A stretch of DNA of 64,000 nucleotides from contig CAUEEP010000789.1 in NCBI GenBank assembly GCA_958450365.1, positions 1 to 64,000 on the forward strand, in the 5' to 3' direction. Below are positions 31,601-46,600 of the stretch, one piece after another (the first letter of the stretch is position 1; each line of letters begins with the position of its first letter). The DNA comes from Mesorhabditis belari. Lineage: Eukaryota > Nematoda > Chromadorea > Rhabditida > Rhabditidae. The notes below the pieces were generated by a model. That model saw nothing but the letters and a program-made list of their open reading frames with translations, did no database searches and had not been told where the DNA came from. Position numbers and translations under genes: made by a program.

Positions 31601-34600
31601 AGAAATACTTCTACTATTAGAAAAAAACATTTTACCTGAGTTTTTCACGAACACAAACGATAAGATCGATGAGTCGAATGGAGATTGTGGGGAAATTCCC
31701 TCGTCCATGAATGTCCACTCGTTCGGAGAGCACTGAACGCAAACGTTCCACCTGAAATCAATGAAATACTCTATTCTCTTTCAATAAAATAAAATTCCTA
31801 TAGCTTCCTAGTTTCCTATAGCTTCCTATAGCTTCCCATAGTTTCTGTAATACTTTTAGTGTTTTATTTTAATGCTTTAGATCTTTCCCTGTTCTCTAAA
31901 AATTCCCTAAATTTTGATTGAAGTTTTAAAGCTTTCCTCTCATTTTTTTTTCTAATCTTTATCATTCTTTTTAATCTATTTGAATTTTTCTTTTTTTTAA
32001 AGTGAAATTTGAGTGAAGGGTTTATCTAGAATCTCTAGAAAGCGTACTGTCAATCAAAGAAATTTTAGAAATCTATAAAATCTCAAAATCTCCAAAAAAA
32101 GCTTTCTGAAAAAAAGCCTTCTGAAAAAGCCCTTTGAAAAAAATGTTTGCATATAGAAAATCTAGTTTCTAACTGTTTGCATATAGAAAATCTAGTTTCT
32201 AACTAATATATTAGCCCTTTGTTTATAGACTTTTTCAAATTTAAACCGCGGTCAGGGCCCAGAAGTGGCTCATTCCTTTTGCAAATTCCCTTTGCTTCCA
32301 ATGCCTCTTTATCAAATTCATTTCCCGTTAGAGCCGCTAGATTATGGAACTTGCTCCCAAACGACATACGAGAAATTCAGTCGCTTTTCATATTCAAGAA
32401 ACGTATCGATGCTTTAGATCTAGTGGCTCTTTGCCGTAAGTAATTGGCTTATTGATTTCAGTATGTATTGTATGATTAAGTATCACTGTGCATTTCTCTA
32501 TCATTTCTTTCACTTTATCGTTTGAATAAAGTATTATTATATTAGTTAGAAAGTTAGTTCTAACGAATTTTTAGTAACAATTTCCCCCAGCATTTCCCAG
32601 CTCCCAGCTAGATTACTTCTCATCTTGCCCGTAAACAGAAGCAATTGGGAAATGAATCTCAAACGAAAGCGAGCCGAGTTCCATATTTGTTTTTCATTCT
32701 CAATATATCGAAATCTCTTTTTCGAATCTCGACTACTTTTAGGCTCAAAATAGACTCAAATTTAGCCTTAGTACTATTTTGTGAATTTTTTTCTTTCAAA
32801 AGAACTTGCATCGAATTTCCGCAAGAAAAAACTATGATTTAAAGATATTTTGAAAAATGAAAGCTGAAGAATTTTAGATTCGTGGGAGTTTTTGCGGAAA
32901 AGGAAAGTTTGAGCTCGTTTTTTGAGCTGTTTGAGTTATCTTTAGCTGTTTTTTTTTGGATTTAGTTAAGCTTTCCAGATATCAAATAACATAAAACATA
33001 AATTTTATAGTATATTCTCTTTTAGGCAAAAAAATGGGCTCGTTTTCAGTTAGCTATTCTGTTGGACTTTTGTTAACAGATCAGTTCAGGACTTTGGTTG
33101 GGTTGGTAAGCCATTTTTAGATTTGATTTGAGTCTAAAGATGGCTTAAGATTGCTTTAGATTGCTTTAGATAGCTTAAGATGGCTTTAGATAGCTTAAGA
33201 TAGCTTTAGATAGCTTTAGATGGCTTTAGATAAATAGAAATCAAAATTCTCCGCTCACCTGTCGATCCGACAAATGAGCTGTGCTGCTGGCAGTGCTTGC
33301 GCAATTCTCACCCTTCATCCTAGCTGTACCGTTTCCGGGATTCGTCGTTGTCAGCTGAAATTTAGAAATAATAATAACAATAACAAGCATATTTATAATA
33401 TAGATAATAGATAAAACGTAGATAATATCCGACCGACGTTAAGCTATATAACGGCACTCTACATAGCGGAAAAGTATTTAATGGAATGAAATTGGGTCCT
33501 GACCGACACTAAGCTATATAACGGAAGCTCTACATAGCGGAAAAGTATTTAATGGAATGAAATTGGGTCCTGACCGACGCTAAGCTATATAACGGCACTC
33601 TACATAGCGGAAAAGTATTTAATGGAATGAAATTGGGTCCTGACCGACACTAAGCTATATAACGGAAGCTCTATATAACGGAAAGCTCTATATAACAGAA
33701 GAATTCTTTGGTTTCTTTCATTCCGTTATAATCGACTGCACATAGAGATAAATAAGATCTATAAAATATAATCAAAAGTATAATCAAAAACATAATCAAA
33801 AATATAATCAGAGTTAAATCTTAGATCAAATTTTGATTAAAAAAACGAAAAATTAAAGCTCTAGTCGAATTTTTGATTGAAAAAACTGAAGTTAAAGCTT
33901 TTTTTTTAGAAGAAAAGGATCTCTTTATGTAAAAGATATTCAGCTAATTGAAGAAATAATAAAATTTGAATATTAGATTAAAGTTACCATTGAAATTAGA
34001 TGAAAAAACGAAAATGAAAGGAAATTTTCTCATTTTTCTGAATTGATCTGATAAGAAAAGAAAGATTTTCGAAAAAGAAACAAAAATTCGAAAAAAAATT
34101 TAATAATTTTTTGATAATCTTTTTAAAATCTAAAATATTTCATAGTTTTAATAGATATTTAAACAATTTTTTAAAGAAATAGACAAAGAAAAGAATTGGA
34201 AATCGATGCTGAAATGTTCTTTCAGGAATTTTAAGTATCTTTCGTTTTGTGTTATGAAATTCTAGGGGGGAAATGATAGAAATAGAATCAAAATCTATAT
34301 GTAGGTATAGATATAGGTTTAGATATTGGTTTTGATATAGATATAGATATAGGTTAGATATAGGTTTAAATATAGGTTTAAATATAGGTTTAGATATTGG
34401 TTTAGATATAGGTTTAGATATAGGTTTTGATATAGATATAGATATAGATTAAGATATAGATATAGATATAGATTAAGATATAGGTATAGATATAGGTTTA
34501 GATATAGGTTTTGATATAGATATAGATATAGATTTTCATTGATTTTTTTTCATTTTTTGAGCTTATTTTAAAGCTATGATGGCTGCTTTTTTGACTGAAA

Positions 34601-37600
34601 GTTTTTAAAGCTTCTCGTTTACTTTATAATGAAGTTTTATAAATAGAGTTTATTAAATAGAGTTTTATTAAATAGAGCTTCTTAAATAGAGTTTACTAAA
34701 TAGAGTTTTATTAAATAGAGTTTTATTAAATAGCATATTTATCTAGATATCTTGAAATCAAAAATTCCCGAACTCAAAGTTCTAATCACTTTCCCCTCAA
34801 ATGATGACCTCAAAAAGTGCTCTAGAAAAAGCCGAAAACCCTAGAGACAAGTGAAATCAAGATATTTAATTATCAAGTTATTTTTAAATAATTGAAAAGT
34901 TTATCTGTGCAAAAGCTGAGCTTTTATTTGGGTGAAAGGGAAAAACTGAGAGTCTTATGAGAGCTGCAGATCGAGGGAAAAAACAAAAAAGGATGAAAGG
35001 CCATGTTTGGACAGCCCGACGTGAAAGGCATCAGAATGGGGGAAAGGAAAGGAAAAAGAAAAGGAAAAGAAAGGAAAAAGGGAAAAGGTTTAGATGTAGA
35101 ATGGATATAGAATTGGGATCTGAGGGGGTGGAGTGGAGTGGGAGTAGCCTAGGGATGTGAGCAAGGCTTGAACAAGGCGCACGTTTGACCACTCACATCA
35201 TCCATCCCTTTCCATTCAAAGCAATATAGTTTGCAAAAAGCCTACAGAAGAGTTGTACTATTTATTTGCAAGCTTTACAAGAAGCTTAATAAGAAGCTGA
35301 TAGGTTAAAGCAAATCTTGGATTGAAGGAAGGATACAGATTTAGATCAGATCAGATTTGAGTTGAATAATAAGCTGGCTTGGATAAGCTGGCTTGGATAA
35401 GCTGGCTTAGAGAAGCTGGCTTGGATAAACTGGCTTAGAGAAGCTGGCTTAGAGAAGCTGATTATATAATAGTCTATTATCTAAGCTCAGATCTAAAGAT
35501 CAAATCTAAATTCAGCTCTAGATTTGAGTCAGTTTCTTTTAAGTTCCAAAATCCAAATCTAATTTCATTTGCAAGATTGTAAAGGTCAAGGAGAGCTAGA
35601 AACTCAATCAAAAAAGAAAACGGAAAAGATATTTGAGTTAAAAATAAATAAAGATAACAAAGATTCAAAAAAAAAACAGCCAGTTTTCAAATCCCTCACA
35701 TCATTGCAATCTAAAATTTGGCTGGAGGCGGGCTTCCTTTATTTTGTTGTCGATTTTCGGGAAAAGAGAAAAAGAGAGAAGTTTCCAGAAATAGACAACA
35801 GAATTCCCTTTTCTTTTCATGATATTCGTAATAGAAATGAAGAGATGTGGTTGAGAAGTGTACTTGGTGATTGAGATTGCTTGCTGCTTGATTTGCTTGC
35901 TTGCTTGATAGCTTGCTTGCTGCTTGACAGCTTGCTTGCTTGCTGCTTGAGCTTGCTTGCTGCTTGAGCTTGCTTGCTTGACATTTGTAAACACTCTTTA
36001 AACAGACAAGTAAACAGCAGACTCAAGTGCGTTTACAAATGATTGAAGCTTCAAGCTCGCATATACTTTGTTGGCCGGCTGAAAATAAACCTTCTGATGC
36101 ACTGGATTCATCATTTTTCTTGCAATAAGTTTCAAGAAAACATAAAGATTAAGTTTTACAAGAAAATGAACAATTCATTGCACTAGAACTTTCATTGCAC
36201 AGTTTGTAAACTCTACAGTACAGTATCAAGTTGACAAACTTGATCAGCACATCAAAGTACATTAAAGTACATTAAAGTACAGCACATCAAAGTACATTAA
36301 AAAGAAGTTCATGGAAACTCGAAAAGTGAAAATGAATCGATTAATTCTTCTAATGAATAGAGAAATAGAAAAAAAAATAGAAAAAACTGCTTCTAATGAA
36401 TGCAAATTCAAAGTTAAAGTCAGCAAATCAGTTCATTCATTTTCAAAAGATTCGAAATCAAAAAAAAAATCGAAGTGCAACACGTTTTTCTCTTTGAAAT
36501 AAGATTTTATTGAGTGTGGACGTTTGAATTTCCCTGATAAGCCACTTTGTTTCAGAAATTTTCATTGAAAAGCGTTTTCTTCGCGATTTCTTTCGAAAAT
36601 CAAAGATCTTCAGATAAATCTATACAAAAAAATGTTGAAATTTCATAAGATTTGACATCGGAAAAGTGATTTCAAAAGAATTCTCTTCAAAGAAAAGGTT
36701 ATTTTTCGAGATTTTGCAACAAAATTCACGTGTTCTTTCTCATAAAGCGTCAAAAATTTCGTTTTTCTTTTCTTTTGAATCTCCTACACAAATCCCCGTG
36801 TTTTCTCTAATGATCTGAGAAAAAAATTTGGGTTTTTTTTTGCTGACAAGTGGATTTTACGAGTAAACTAGAATTTTCGATAAACTAGATAATTTTTGAT
36901 AGAAAATCTGTTGCTAGATCTGTTGCTAGATCTGTTCCTAGATCTGTTGCTAGATCTGTTGCTAGATCTATTGCTAGATCTGTTCCTATTGGGTTGGGGA
37001 GAATGAGTCGGCGCCGAAAATCAAAAAAATGTCTAAAACTTCTATTCGACTTCGTCAAATAATATGCGTTTGATATCAGTAGAATGGTTAACTAATTCTC
37101 TACAAAATGACATTTAAAAGAAAATTCAAACAGCGCCTCCGCTCAAGAAAAAGCCATTTTTTCACAAAAACTACAAACTGTCATCTAGAAAAAACCATTG
37201 GTGGGATCTTCCTGCAAATTTGGCAACTTAAGTAATTGAATGTGCTCTATCTTTTTTATATAAACACCAAAGAAGGTTTATGTGGAAGAAACTGTTCAAA
37301 TGATGAGTCGGACTCTTTGCCATTTTAACCAGCTGCGTTTGGAAGTTCATAAACTCCACGAAAGAAAAGCTTTGTGGAATCTCTCAAAAGTCATTTTGTA
37401 GAGAAATAGTGGATCCTTTTGATGAAACCAAACGTATGTTTAAAGAAGGCTTTATGTGTGCAAAAAGTCCCTTTAAAGTTTGGCGCCGACTCATTCTCCC
37501 CAACCCAATAGATCTGTTGCTAGATCTGTTGATCTATGCTAGATCTATGCTAGATCTAGATCTGATATTTAAAATCTGTTGCTAGAGCTTATTTAAAAAC

Positions 37601-40600
37601 ATTTTTGAAAATAATACCACCCGAGTCCAGTTAAATACGAGGCGAAATAAGTAAATAAACTAGTTAATTCAAATAAAGCTAAATTAGTTAACCATTGGTC
37701 TAAAATTGAACCAAGAAAGGTTTTATTGTCAAAAACAGGGAGGTCTCAAAAGGTCGGAATAGCTCAATTGGTTAGCCGTCGGTCGCCCCGGCTTTCCCGA
37801 TCCCGGTTCGATCCCGCTATCGTCAAATAAATGTTTTTTTTATGAAAAACAGGATAAGATCCATAAACGATCATAAATAGTATAGGCTTTAGAAGTGAAA
37901 GGAAAATAGTATAAGATTAAAACTTTACAAGTGAAAGGAATGCAAACTATTGAACTAAAAGGCAAGCTATTGAAACTTTTCGTCAAGTATAGCTTAAAAA
38001 TGATCAAAATGAGGCTAGACTTGAGACTATTTTGTCCATATAATCTAATATTATGTCAATTCGGGAATTCGCGTGCAAAATATTAGCTTTTCCGGAAGGG
38101 GGGGGATGGGGTTGTTATGTAAATTTCGTCTCTCAGCTGGAGTTTTTGTTGAGATCTCCGTCAAACTAGGATAAATAATAAAAGTACAGTCTGAGAGTGA
38201 TGTGTGCGTGCAAAAATTTGGGATGCTTTTCTTTTTTTCATTCATAAATAGATCAATTGCAATTGAAAATGGAAAGCTTATCGGTGAAAATTTGCATTTA
38301 AGCCGGTTTTTAAGCCAAAAAATTCAAATTCCTTTTTAAATTCAAAATTTACAAAAAACAAACCCCTCTCGGCCAGATTTCAGAATCGGAATCCATAAAA
38401 AAAATCTATTAGATCTAGTAATCTATTAGAATAATCTGATATTCGTCACAGAAATAGCAAGTGACTCTTAGATGAATGGCAGATGAGAAAAAAAAGGAGG
38501 TGGCCCCTATTTTCGAGAGCCTCTTCGTCTCTCGAATTCTCTTCACATCTAATGCTATCTAGTGCCCCACACGGCCCCCAGCTCTCCCTAATTGGGACGC
38601 TATTTTGTGTGTGTGTTGCTGGCTGTGGGGCCCACGCTTCTCGACGTCATCTTTCAAAGAGAAAAGGGATATTGAAGAAGCGGCCTTTCTCTTTCCCTCT
38701 CCTCAGAGTGATGTCAAGTGACGTCCACTATGTAGGGACCCTCAGCCCTATTTTGTTTAAGGGTCTTCAGGCCTACCTAAAGATTAGCCAAACCTTAACC
38801 TTACTATTAGTCATAGCTATGCTCCTGGCTCCAGTCTAGTCAGACTTGCCAGGCCAAGCCAAGCCAAGCCTAGCTAAGCTAAGCCAAGCCAAGCCAAGCC
38901 AAGCCCAGCCCAGCCAAGCCAAGCCAAGCCAAGCCAAGCTAAGCCAAGGTTTAAGGCTAAATTCGAAGGTGAAATTCTAAGGCTAGTTGAAATTAATTTG
39001 TTTCCTTTGGCTAGCCAAGGTTTTGGCAGTTGGAAAAGTGTTGTTTGGTGTTTTTTGAGCTTTAGTCCCGTGCCTGACTTACCTCTAAAGATAATTTGGC
39101 TTTTGACTGACACACAAATCCAGCTGAAATCAGAACTGACAAATGATTGACTGATAGAACTTGAACACAAATGGCCATGAGCAACGTTGAGATTTGTGTT
39201 GGCAGTTTAGCAGTTTAAACTTTGGTTTAGGTCTTCAGCCTAACAATTAATTAAAAAAATCAAAAATCAAAAAAATTTTGGACGGGATTGAACCCGTGTG
39301 GATAGGCAGGGACTCGCCTATGAATCAAACGCACTAACCACTAGGCCACCAGGGTAATCGGGTTGACTGCGTGAAAAAGGATGTTATTGCTTATTGTTTC
39401 TTTTTTGCTTATTGTTTCTTTTGCTTTGCTTAGTTTTTTATGCAAAATGATTGAAAACCGTTGTTAGGACTGTTTCGTCTTTTCATCTTTTGGTTTATAT
39501 ATTTATTTTCTTTTGGTTGGTATAGTTTTGGTTTATAATTCCAATAATTCCAATAAATCAGTCATCCTGAGCTAGACTGGAGCACTATATCCTTGGTTCT
39601 ACCCTTCTATTCCTTGTTTCTACCCTTCTATTCCTTGTTTCTACCCTTCTATTCCTTGTTACTCCCCTTCTATTCCTTTTCTTTCTCCATCTATCACTCC
39701 AAATGAGCATTTCCCCTAACCTCATTGAATCCTTCTATGCCCTTTCTGATTTCATCACATCTCCGGCTGTTATTCTAAAGGAATTTGAGGCTTTTTCTAT
39801 AGAATCCCCTTTCGCCTCATTCAAAAGAGTAATCAAAATAGAGGAATTGGCCCACTCTTCCGCCTTTACACCCAAAAAAAGTTTAAAAAATGGATTGAGT
39901 GGATGCGAGAAAAGATTAACGATCTCATTTCAAAGTATGATATCAGCTAAACTGAAAAACTTTAACCTTAAATAGAAAAAACATTTGATCTCTTCAAAGA
40001 AAACTCAAAAAGTTACATTAAAGATATTCAACTAAACGTCTTTTTAGATACCGTAATCCACTCTTTTATTTATTAAAAATCTTTAATCAAGAGCTTTTTC
40101 AGTTTTAACTTGGAGAACTTTAGCTTGGAGCTTGAAGGGTGAAGCTTGATGTTCAGATTTCCTCCGTTTTGTTCTAAGTCATTGCCGACAGTCATTCGTG
40201 TCGAATAAATAGACTTTATAAGGTTTCAATGAAGTAAAGTTCCAGTTTTTTGTTCTGTAAAAGCAGTAATCTACAAGTTCCAATACAGAATGTCAGTCTT
40301 GAATTGAAGAATTAGAAAGATAAAGCTTTTCGAGAGGTTTTCGATAGGTTTACGTAGCTTTTCGTAGCTTTACGTAGCTTTTCGTAGCTTTTCGTATCTT
40401 TTTGTCTTAGCTATTTGTCTGCTTTCCTTTTTTTTGCTTCTAATTTACCTTCTGGCTTTCAATTTTCAAATAAATTTCCAAATTTTCATCTTTTTTTCAA
40501 ATAAAACCCATAACGTCAAGAAAAAAGTCGTTTTTTAAAAAAAACATTGCATCATTTGCTGAAAATGACAGCTGAAAGTGAAGTTGTTTCAACTTTTTTC

Positions 40601-43600
40601 AACTTTTTTGAGTTCTTTTGAAAAAATTGAGAATATTGCGTCAATTTGGCGATGAGAGATCGATTTTTCGACTAAAAATTGATGAAAAGATTAACCTTTA
40701 AAGTCAGAAAAGATTAACCAAAAGTTTAAAGTCTATTCAGCTAAATTGAGATTATTTTCGGATTAAGCTATTCGGCAAAAAATTTTTTCGTTTAAAAATA
40801 TCAAAATGCGTATCGAAAAGCAAAATGCGTACTTGTTTTCGTAAAAAAAAATGCAGAAATTCGCGTGAATCTGTGTTTAAAAAAAGGTGGCTTTATCGAA
40901 AAAGGATTGATTTTTTTCTGATGTTGGCGATTTTTCTGAGCAGTTTATAAACACTGGGTGGGGGAGGGCTGGGGAGGAAAGAAGGCACTTTCCCATTGCT
41001 GGTCAACGATCAGTCACTCGCAGAATAGACAAGGTAGAGATATAGGTACAAATATAGAAAAGATAACAAGTTAGGAAGAGAAATCAAGGACAGATATAGA
41101 ATAGATAACAAGCTAAGGACAAATTTAGAGTAGATAACAGGCTAAGGACAGATATAGAATAGTACTGTACTGAATAGTACTGTACTTAAATACTATTCAA
41201 CTGTATTCAATGAGTACTGTAAGTATAGGATTATTAAAATCAGAAAGGTTGAGATGAAATCAGAGAAATGAAGCCGAAATCATAAGAACACATTTTTCTC
41301 TCGGCTACTTCGAAAAATCAAGTCTCAAAAGGCACATAACTTTAACGATAGTGTTAAATTTTAAGCTGGTTTTAGAGAAAAGATTTTAAGGTTTAAAATG
41401 CTACCAAATAGAGGTTGATTGGTGAAACGAATCCTGAGCAAAATTGAGACAAAAGACAAAGACAAAAGACAAAAGACAAAGACAAAAGACAAAGACAAAG
41501 ACAAAGACAAAAGGCAAAGACAAAAACTCTGAATCGCATTCCCCCTAGTCACCTACTTGATTGGTGATTTCGTTTTATTGGATCTACCAATGAAAAAACT
41601 CAAATTTAATAGCAATACGATAAAGAAGAAGAGACAATTCAAATGACTTTCTTGATCCGAAAAATTTCCAGAAAAAAAGAATCCAGAAATCATTTGAAAG
41701 AAAAAAGATCCGGAAATCATTTCTCGAAATCTCAGATCTTCTTTTTTTTTCCGCCAAATGTTTACAAAAGAAAAAAAAGCCAAAAAGCTATTGAAATCTT
41801 TTTGCGAGAAAAGCTGTGAACTCATAAAAATGACAAAAAACGTTTGATTTTCTTGAAAAGCAAAAGAATATTTGAATGGATTGGGGAAAACGAAGAGGGA
41901 GTATTGTGTTGAGTTTAGGAAAAATGACTAAGTCGACTCATAGAAATGTATCTGAAAAGCTTTAGGAAAGAGAAATGGGAATGGATTGGGTAACTGAACC
42001 GAGGGAAATCGGTATATCCCATAAATTTGAGTGAGTCAGATAGAGTGCGTGATTTAAGCACAAAGTACACGAAAGTCAGAGCGCTTACTAGACACTCTTC
42101 TGGGCTTACTACCGACTTTTAAAGCCTAATTTGTAGCTAATTTGTAGCTAATTTGTAGCGAATTTCTCACTGATTTCGAAAAGCTATCTCATTTTTGTGA
42201 ATTATGTTTCAATTTTTGAAAGAATTGGATTTTAAGGACTTTGGACTTTGGACTTCTCCTATTCGTCATAGGAGAAGTCATCAAAAAAAGCCATAGGAGA
42301 ACAAGTCACGACTCGAACCAGAGGAGAACGGTCGGCACAAAAATTATATAGCTTGTCATTAATCAGAACAAGTCAATTTAATCTTAACTTACCGTAAATA
42401 CTCTAAAAGTCGACCGACGAGCGACGGACGGCCATAATGACTGCGTACAGACGCGTAGTCTAACTTTGAATGTCCCATTCTCCGCGCTGGTTTAAGCTAC
42501 AGGGTTCGCTTGGTTGTCAAATGATAGCCCTTGAAATCTACTATTTTTTGATACTAAAAGTTTAGCTGGGAAAGATCTAGAAGCTGCAAAAAAAAACTGA
42601 TTTTCTAAAAAGAAGTTAGACGGTGAATCAGTAAAAATCAATCAATCAAAAATCAAGAAGCAGTAAAAAATTAGCTACAAAATTGGCTTTAAAAGTCGGT
42701 GGTAAGGCCAGAAGAGTCCCTAGCTGAGTTTAGTTTTGAAAAAAATCATCTAAAAGGATGTAATCTCATGAAAAAAAGACGGTAAAGACAGTAGAAAGTT
42801 TTTTAAATTTAAAAAGCATTTTTTTTAAATTAGAAAGCGATTACGGTAACTAACGGTTACGGTAGCAGCTTTTAAAACTATGAAGATATTCAATTTAGCT
42901 GAATAACCTGATCAAAACTTGTTTTTTCATTTATTGTTTACAAATCTGAACTAAAATTCGAAATTCCTCTGTTTGTTGATCGAAAAGTCCAAGTCTTTTC
43001 GACGAAAAATCTCAACTTTTCAGTAAATAGTGAAAAAAATGGGAAAAGATTTGCACTTAGCAAGAAAATAACCACAATACGCAAAAGCAGCTGTTGGGGA
43101 AAGAAAAAAATCAAATGAAATAAGCTTGTTTGCGTGTTTTGTTGTTGAAAAGCTTGTTTTCACTCAAAATAAACAAAAAAACATAGCAAATAGCTATTTT
43201 AATGGAATCTTCATTAAATTTGGCTCTAGAAAAGTAGAATTTGTTTTGTAGACTCACCGATAAAAACATAGAGAAAATTAGTGTCAAAGTTGACCTTACA
43301 GATAGGAGTCTCGGAGTTTGGGGAATTTTCTATTTTACTCTATAACTCGACTTCCAATTATCAGATCGATTTAAGGTTGGTTTTAAAATGATCTTTATGA
43401 AATTTGATTATAGAAAACCACAATTTACTTAGTACACTCTAGTGTAAGAACATAGAGAAAATTTGGGTCAAAGTTGAACTACCTACCCGAAAAAGTCGAT
43501 CCACTTAGATGGTCTATAACTCGAGGTATAGACGCTGAATCAACTTATGGTTTATTTTAATGGAATCTTGATTAAATTTGGCTATGGAAAAGTAGAATTT

Positions 43601-46600
43601 GTTTTGTAGACTCACCGATAAAAACATAGAGAAAATTAGTGTCAAAGTTGACCTTCCAGATAGGAGTCTCAGAGTTTGAGGATTTTTCTATTTTACTCTA
43701 TAACTCGACTTCCAATTATCAGCTCGACTTGGGGTTGGTTTTAAAATGATCCTTATGAAATTTGGTTATAAAAAAGTTATAGAAAAGTTATACAAAAGTA
43801 CAATTTAGTTGGTACACTCAGGTTTTCAGCAAATAGCTTTTTTTGTTTTTCTTATTCAATAATCTGGAAATTTTAAAAGACTAAATAGTTCAATTCAGCT
43901 GAAAGTTTAGAATGAATAATTTAGACCAAATATCTTTTATTTTATAGGAAAAGATATTCTGTTTGAATTTGAAGAGAAATCTGACAAATTTCACATATTT
44001 TTAGAAAATCAGTTTTTTTTGCAGCTTCTAGATCTTTCCCAGCTACACTTTTAGTACCAAAAAATAGTAGATTTCAAGGACTATCATTTGACAACCAAGC
44101 GAACCCTGTAGCTTAAACCAGCGCGGAGAATGGGACGTTCAAAGTTAGACTACGTGTCTGTACGCAGTCATTATGGCCGTCCGTCGCTCGTCCGTCTGAG
44201 TAGTTACGGTAAGTTAAGATTAACATGAATTGATCTGATTAATGACAAAATCAAGGATTATAGAAAATCAAGGATATAGAAAATGAATATTTTCACAATT
44301 GATTGATTGAATCCTTCAAAATTGCCTTTTAACTTTGACAGACTCAATTTCTCTTCCATTCTTCAAAAGTTTATCTTTTTTTTTTTGATTTGAGTTTACA
44401 ATTTTCACAAGCCTCGTCTACAACTTTGTGCTTTTATAAATTGCTATTTAAACTTATATAAACAGGAGATTTGTTATTAGATTATGAATTGTTATGAATT
44501 GAATTGGAGTAAGTCTTTTCTTAACGAATAAACCTGCTAATGCTGTTGAGCTTTAATCGAAATGTTAGCAAGCATTCCATTTAGAAAAAAAGCAATTCTT
44601 GAACTTTAGATCGTTAAATATAGATCTATAAATAACTTTAGCTCTATAAATATCATAGTTTTCTTAAATTATATTTACAAAAAAAGAAATATTGGGTTGG
44701 TGGAAAAGTCCTTTCGGATTTTTTGGGAGAGTACCTTAAATTTGTTCAATTTTGACGTTACCCAGGGATTTTCGGGGTCGCTGAATCGATTCATTTTATC
44801 CAGTCTACTTGGGAAATTGGAAATTGGAACTTTGGTTTAAGATTCTAAAAGACAAGATCTAGTTCAGCACTCAGAAAAGTCTATGCTTCATAATAAAAAT
44901 AAAAACAAAAATGAGTTGAATAAAGGGCAAATAGAAGATCTAAAGTCTAAGTGAACTAAAGTCTAAATGTCGAATTCCATGATACTTTTATAGTAGATTT
45001 TAGCGCTTAAAGAAAAAGAAAAGAACAACCTTAGACAACAACAAAGCAAAAATAAATAGAGAAAAAGAATGAGGAAAGGAAAGGAAAGGAATTTTCTCTA
45101 AGTTCATTGTCCTTTTTTCTTCTCCTTTTGACTCATCAAAGAAATATCGAGAAATTTGAAGAGATTTAGAGAAAGAAAGGTTGGAGTCCTTTTATTCTCT
45201 GAAAAACTAGATTCAGAAGGAATTCTCTCGAAAAAACGGTCTACTTCTAGAAATGATGTCATCAAAAATACAGTTTTCTGAATATTGTGCAAAATCTTTG
45301 AGATGTACTTTGTGCTCACTGGTAAACGCACACTTTCTAGTGCACTGAATTCTTCATTTTTCTTACGACCACGATCCTTTCTGGTGCACTGAATTCTTCA
45401 TTTCGCGACAGCGTTCCTAGAAAAATCGAGAGCTGATTGAATGTGCTAGAGAAGGAGCGTTTACTAGAGAGCACAAAGTACATGAAGAATGAGCTGATTG
45501 AATGTGCCAGAAAGGGAGCGTTTACTAGAGAGCACAAAGTACATGAAGGATGAGATAATTGAATGCGCCAGAAAGGGTACGTTTACACTTGAGCACAAAG
45601 TACATGACAGATGAGCTGATTGACTGTGCCAGAGAAGGTGCGTTTACTAGCGAGCACAAAGTACATGACACATCTGTCTGACAGCTGATTGAATGTGCCA
45701 GAAAGGGAGCATTTACTAGAGAGCACAAAGTACACATTCAAACGCTGATTATCTGGCACCAAAAAATTGAGTGCTTTCTTGGTTTAATTACCCAATTCTA
45801 CTTATCAAACCAGTATTTAGGAAGCAGTTTTCCTCCCAATGACCAAAGATTATAGAAAATTTTTACAAATCATTTCAATGTTTTTCCCAATCAAAGACCG
45901 ATCGGGAAATGTTCAAAACACGAAAACAATTTTGTCACAAAGATTATGCAAAATTGAGTATTGAGACAAAAATAGAGAGAAGAATAGAGAGAAGAATAGA
46001 GAGGAGAATAGAGACAAGAATAGAGGGCAGAGAATTACGGTAGGGAAGAGGAAAGGGAAACGTTTTAGAAAACGAATTCATTGGAAAATAAGTATTTCGC
46101 TATTTCGCAAATTTTCTACTTTATATTATCATGTGAAAAAATTGGAAAATCGCAAAATCGGAAAATTCGGTGAATTTCTCGGGAAAAAGACGACTTTCGG
46201 CGATTATCGACGAACTTTTTGAGTCACATCTTACATCGACACCGATTTTTTTGTTTAGCCTAACAAATGAGTCATTTTTTGTCATTTTTAAAATGTTTTT
46301 AAAGCCTAAACAGATTCATTTCAATCAATAATCAATTGAAGATAAGAAAAAGGTTTTAGTTTAGTTTTTTAAAGATTAAATAAACAAAAAAAACCCATTT
46401 TCCGCCCTACTGACCATCCCTATTATTTTTGGATTAAAAGCATTCTTTTTTTGCATTTTTTCATTTTTTTGAAAAGTTTTGGGAAAAGCTTTGATCGGAA
46501 AAGCTTTGATTGATTGCATTCATGAATGGGCAAAGAGATTATTGAACATTTTCATCGAGAACGGGCAAAGGGAGCGAGATTGCGGGGGTGGATGGGAAAG

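Noticed and set aside
35817..36026. Ser-Lys-Gln-Ala-rich minus-strand frame
   Set aside because: Translation of a GCTTGCTTGCT simple repeat within an intron.
39703..39975. 90-codon plus-strand frame starting [11 protein letters not shown]
   Set aside because: Reasonable composition but no family resemblance, no splice partners, antisense in a long intron and preceded by a CTTCTATTCCTTGTT repeat; left as unproved.
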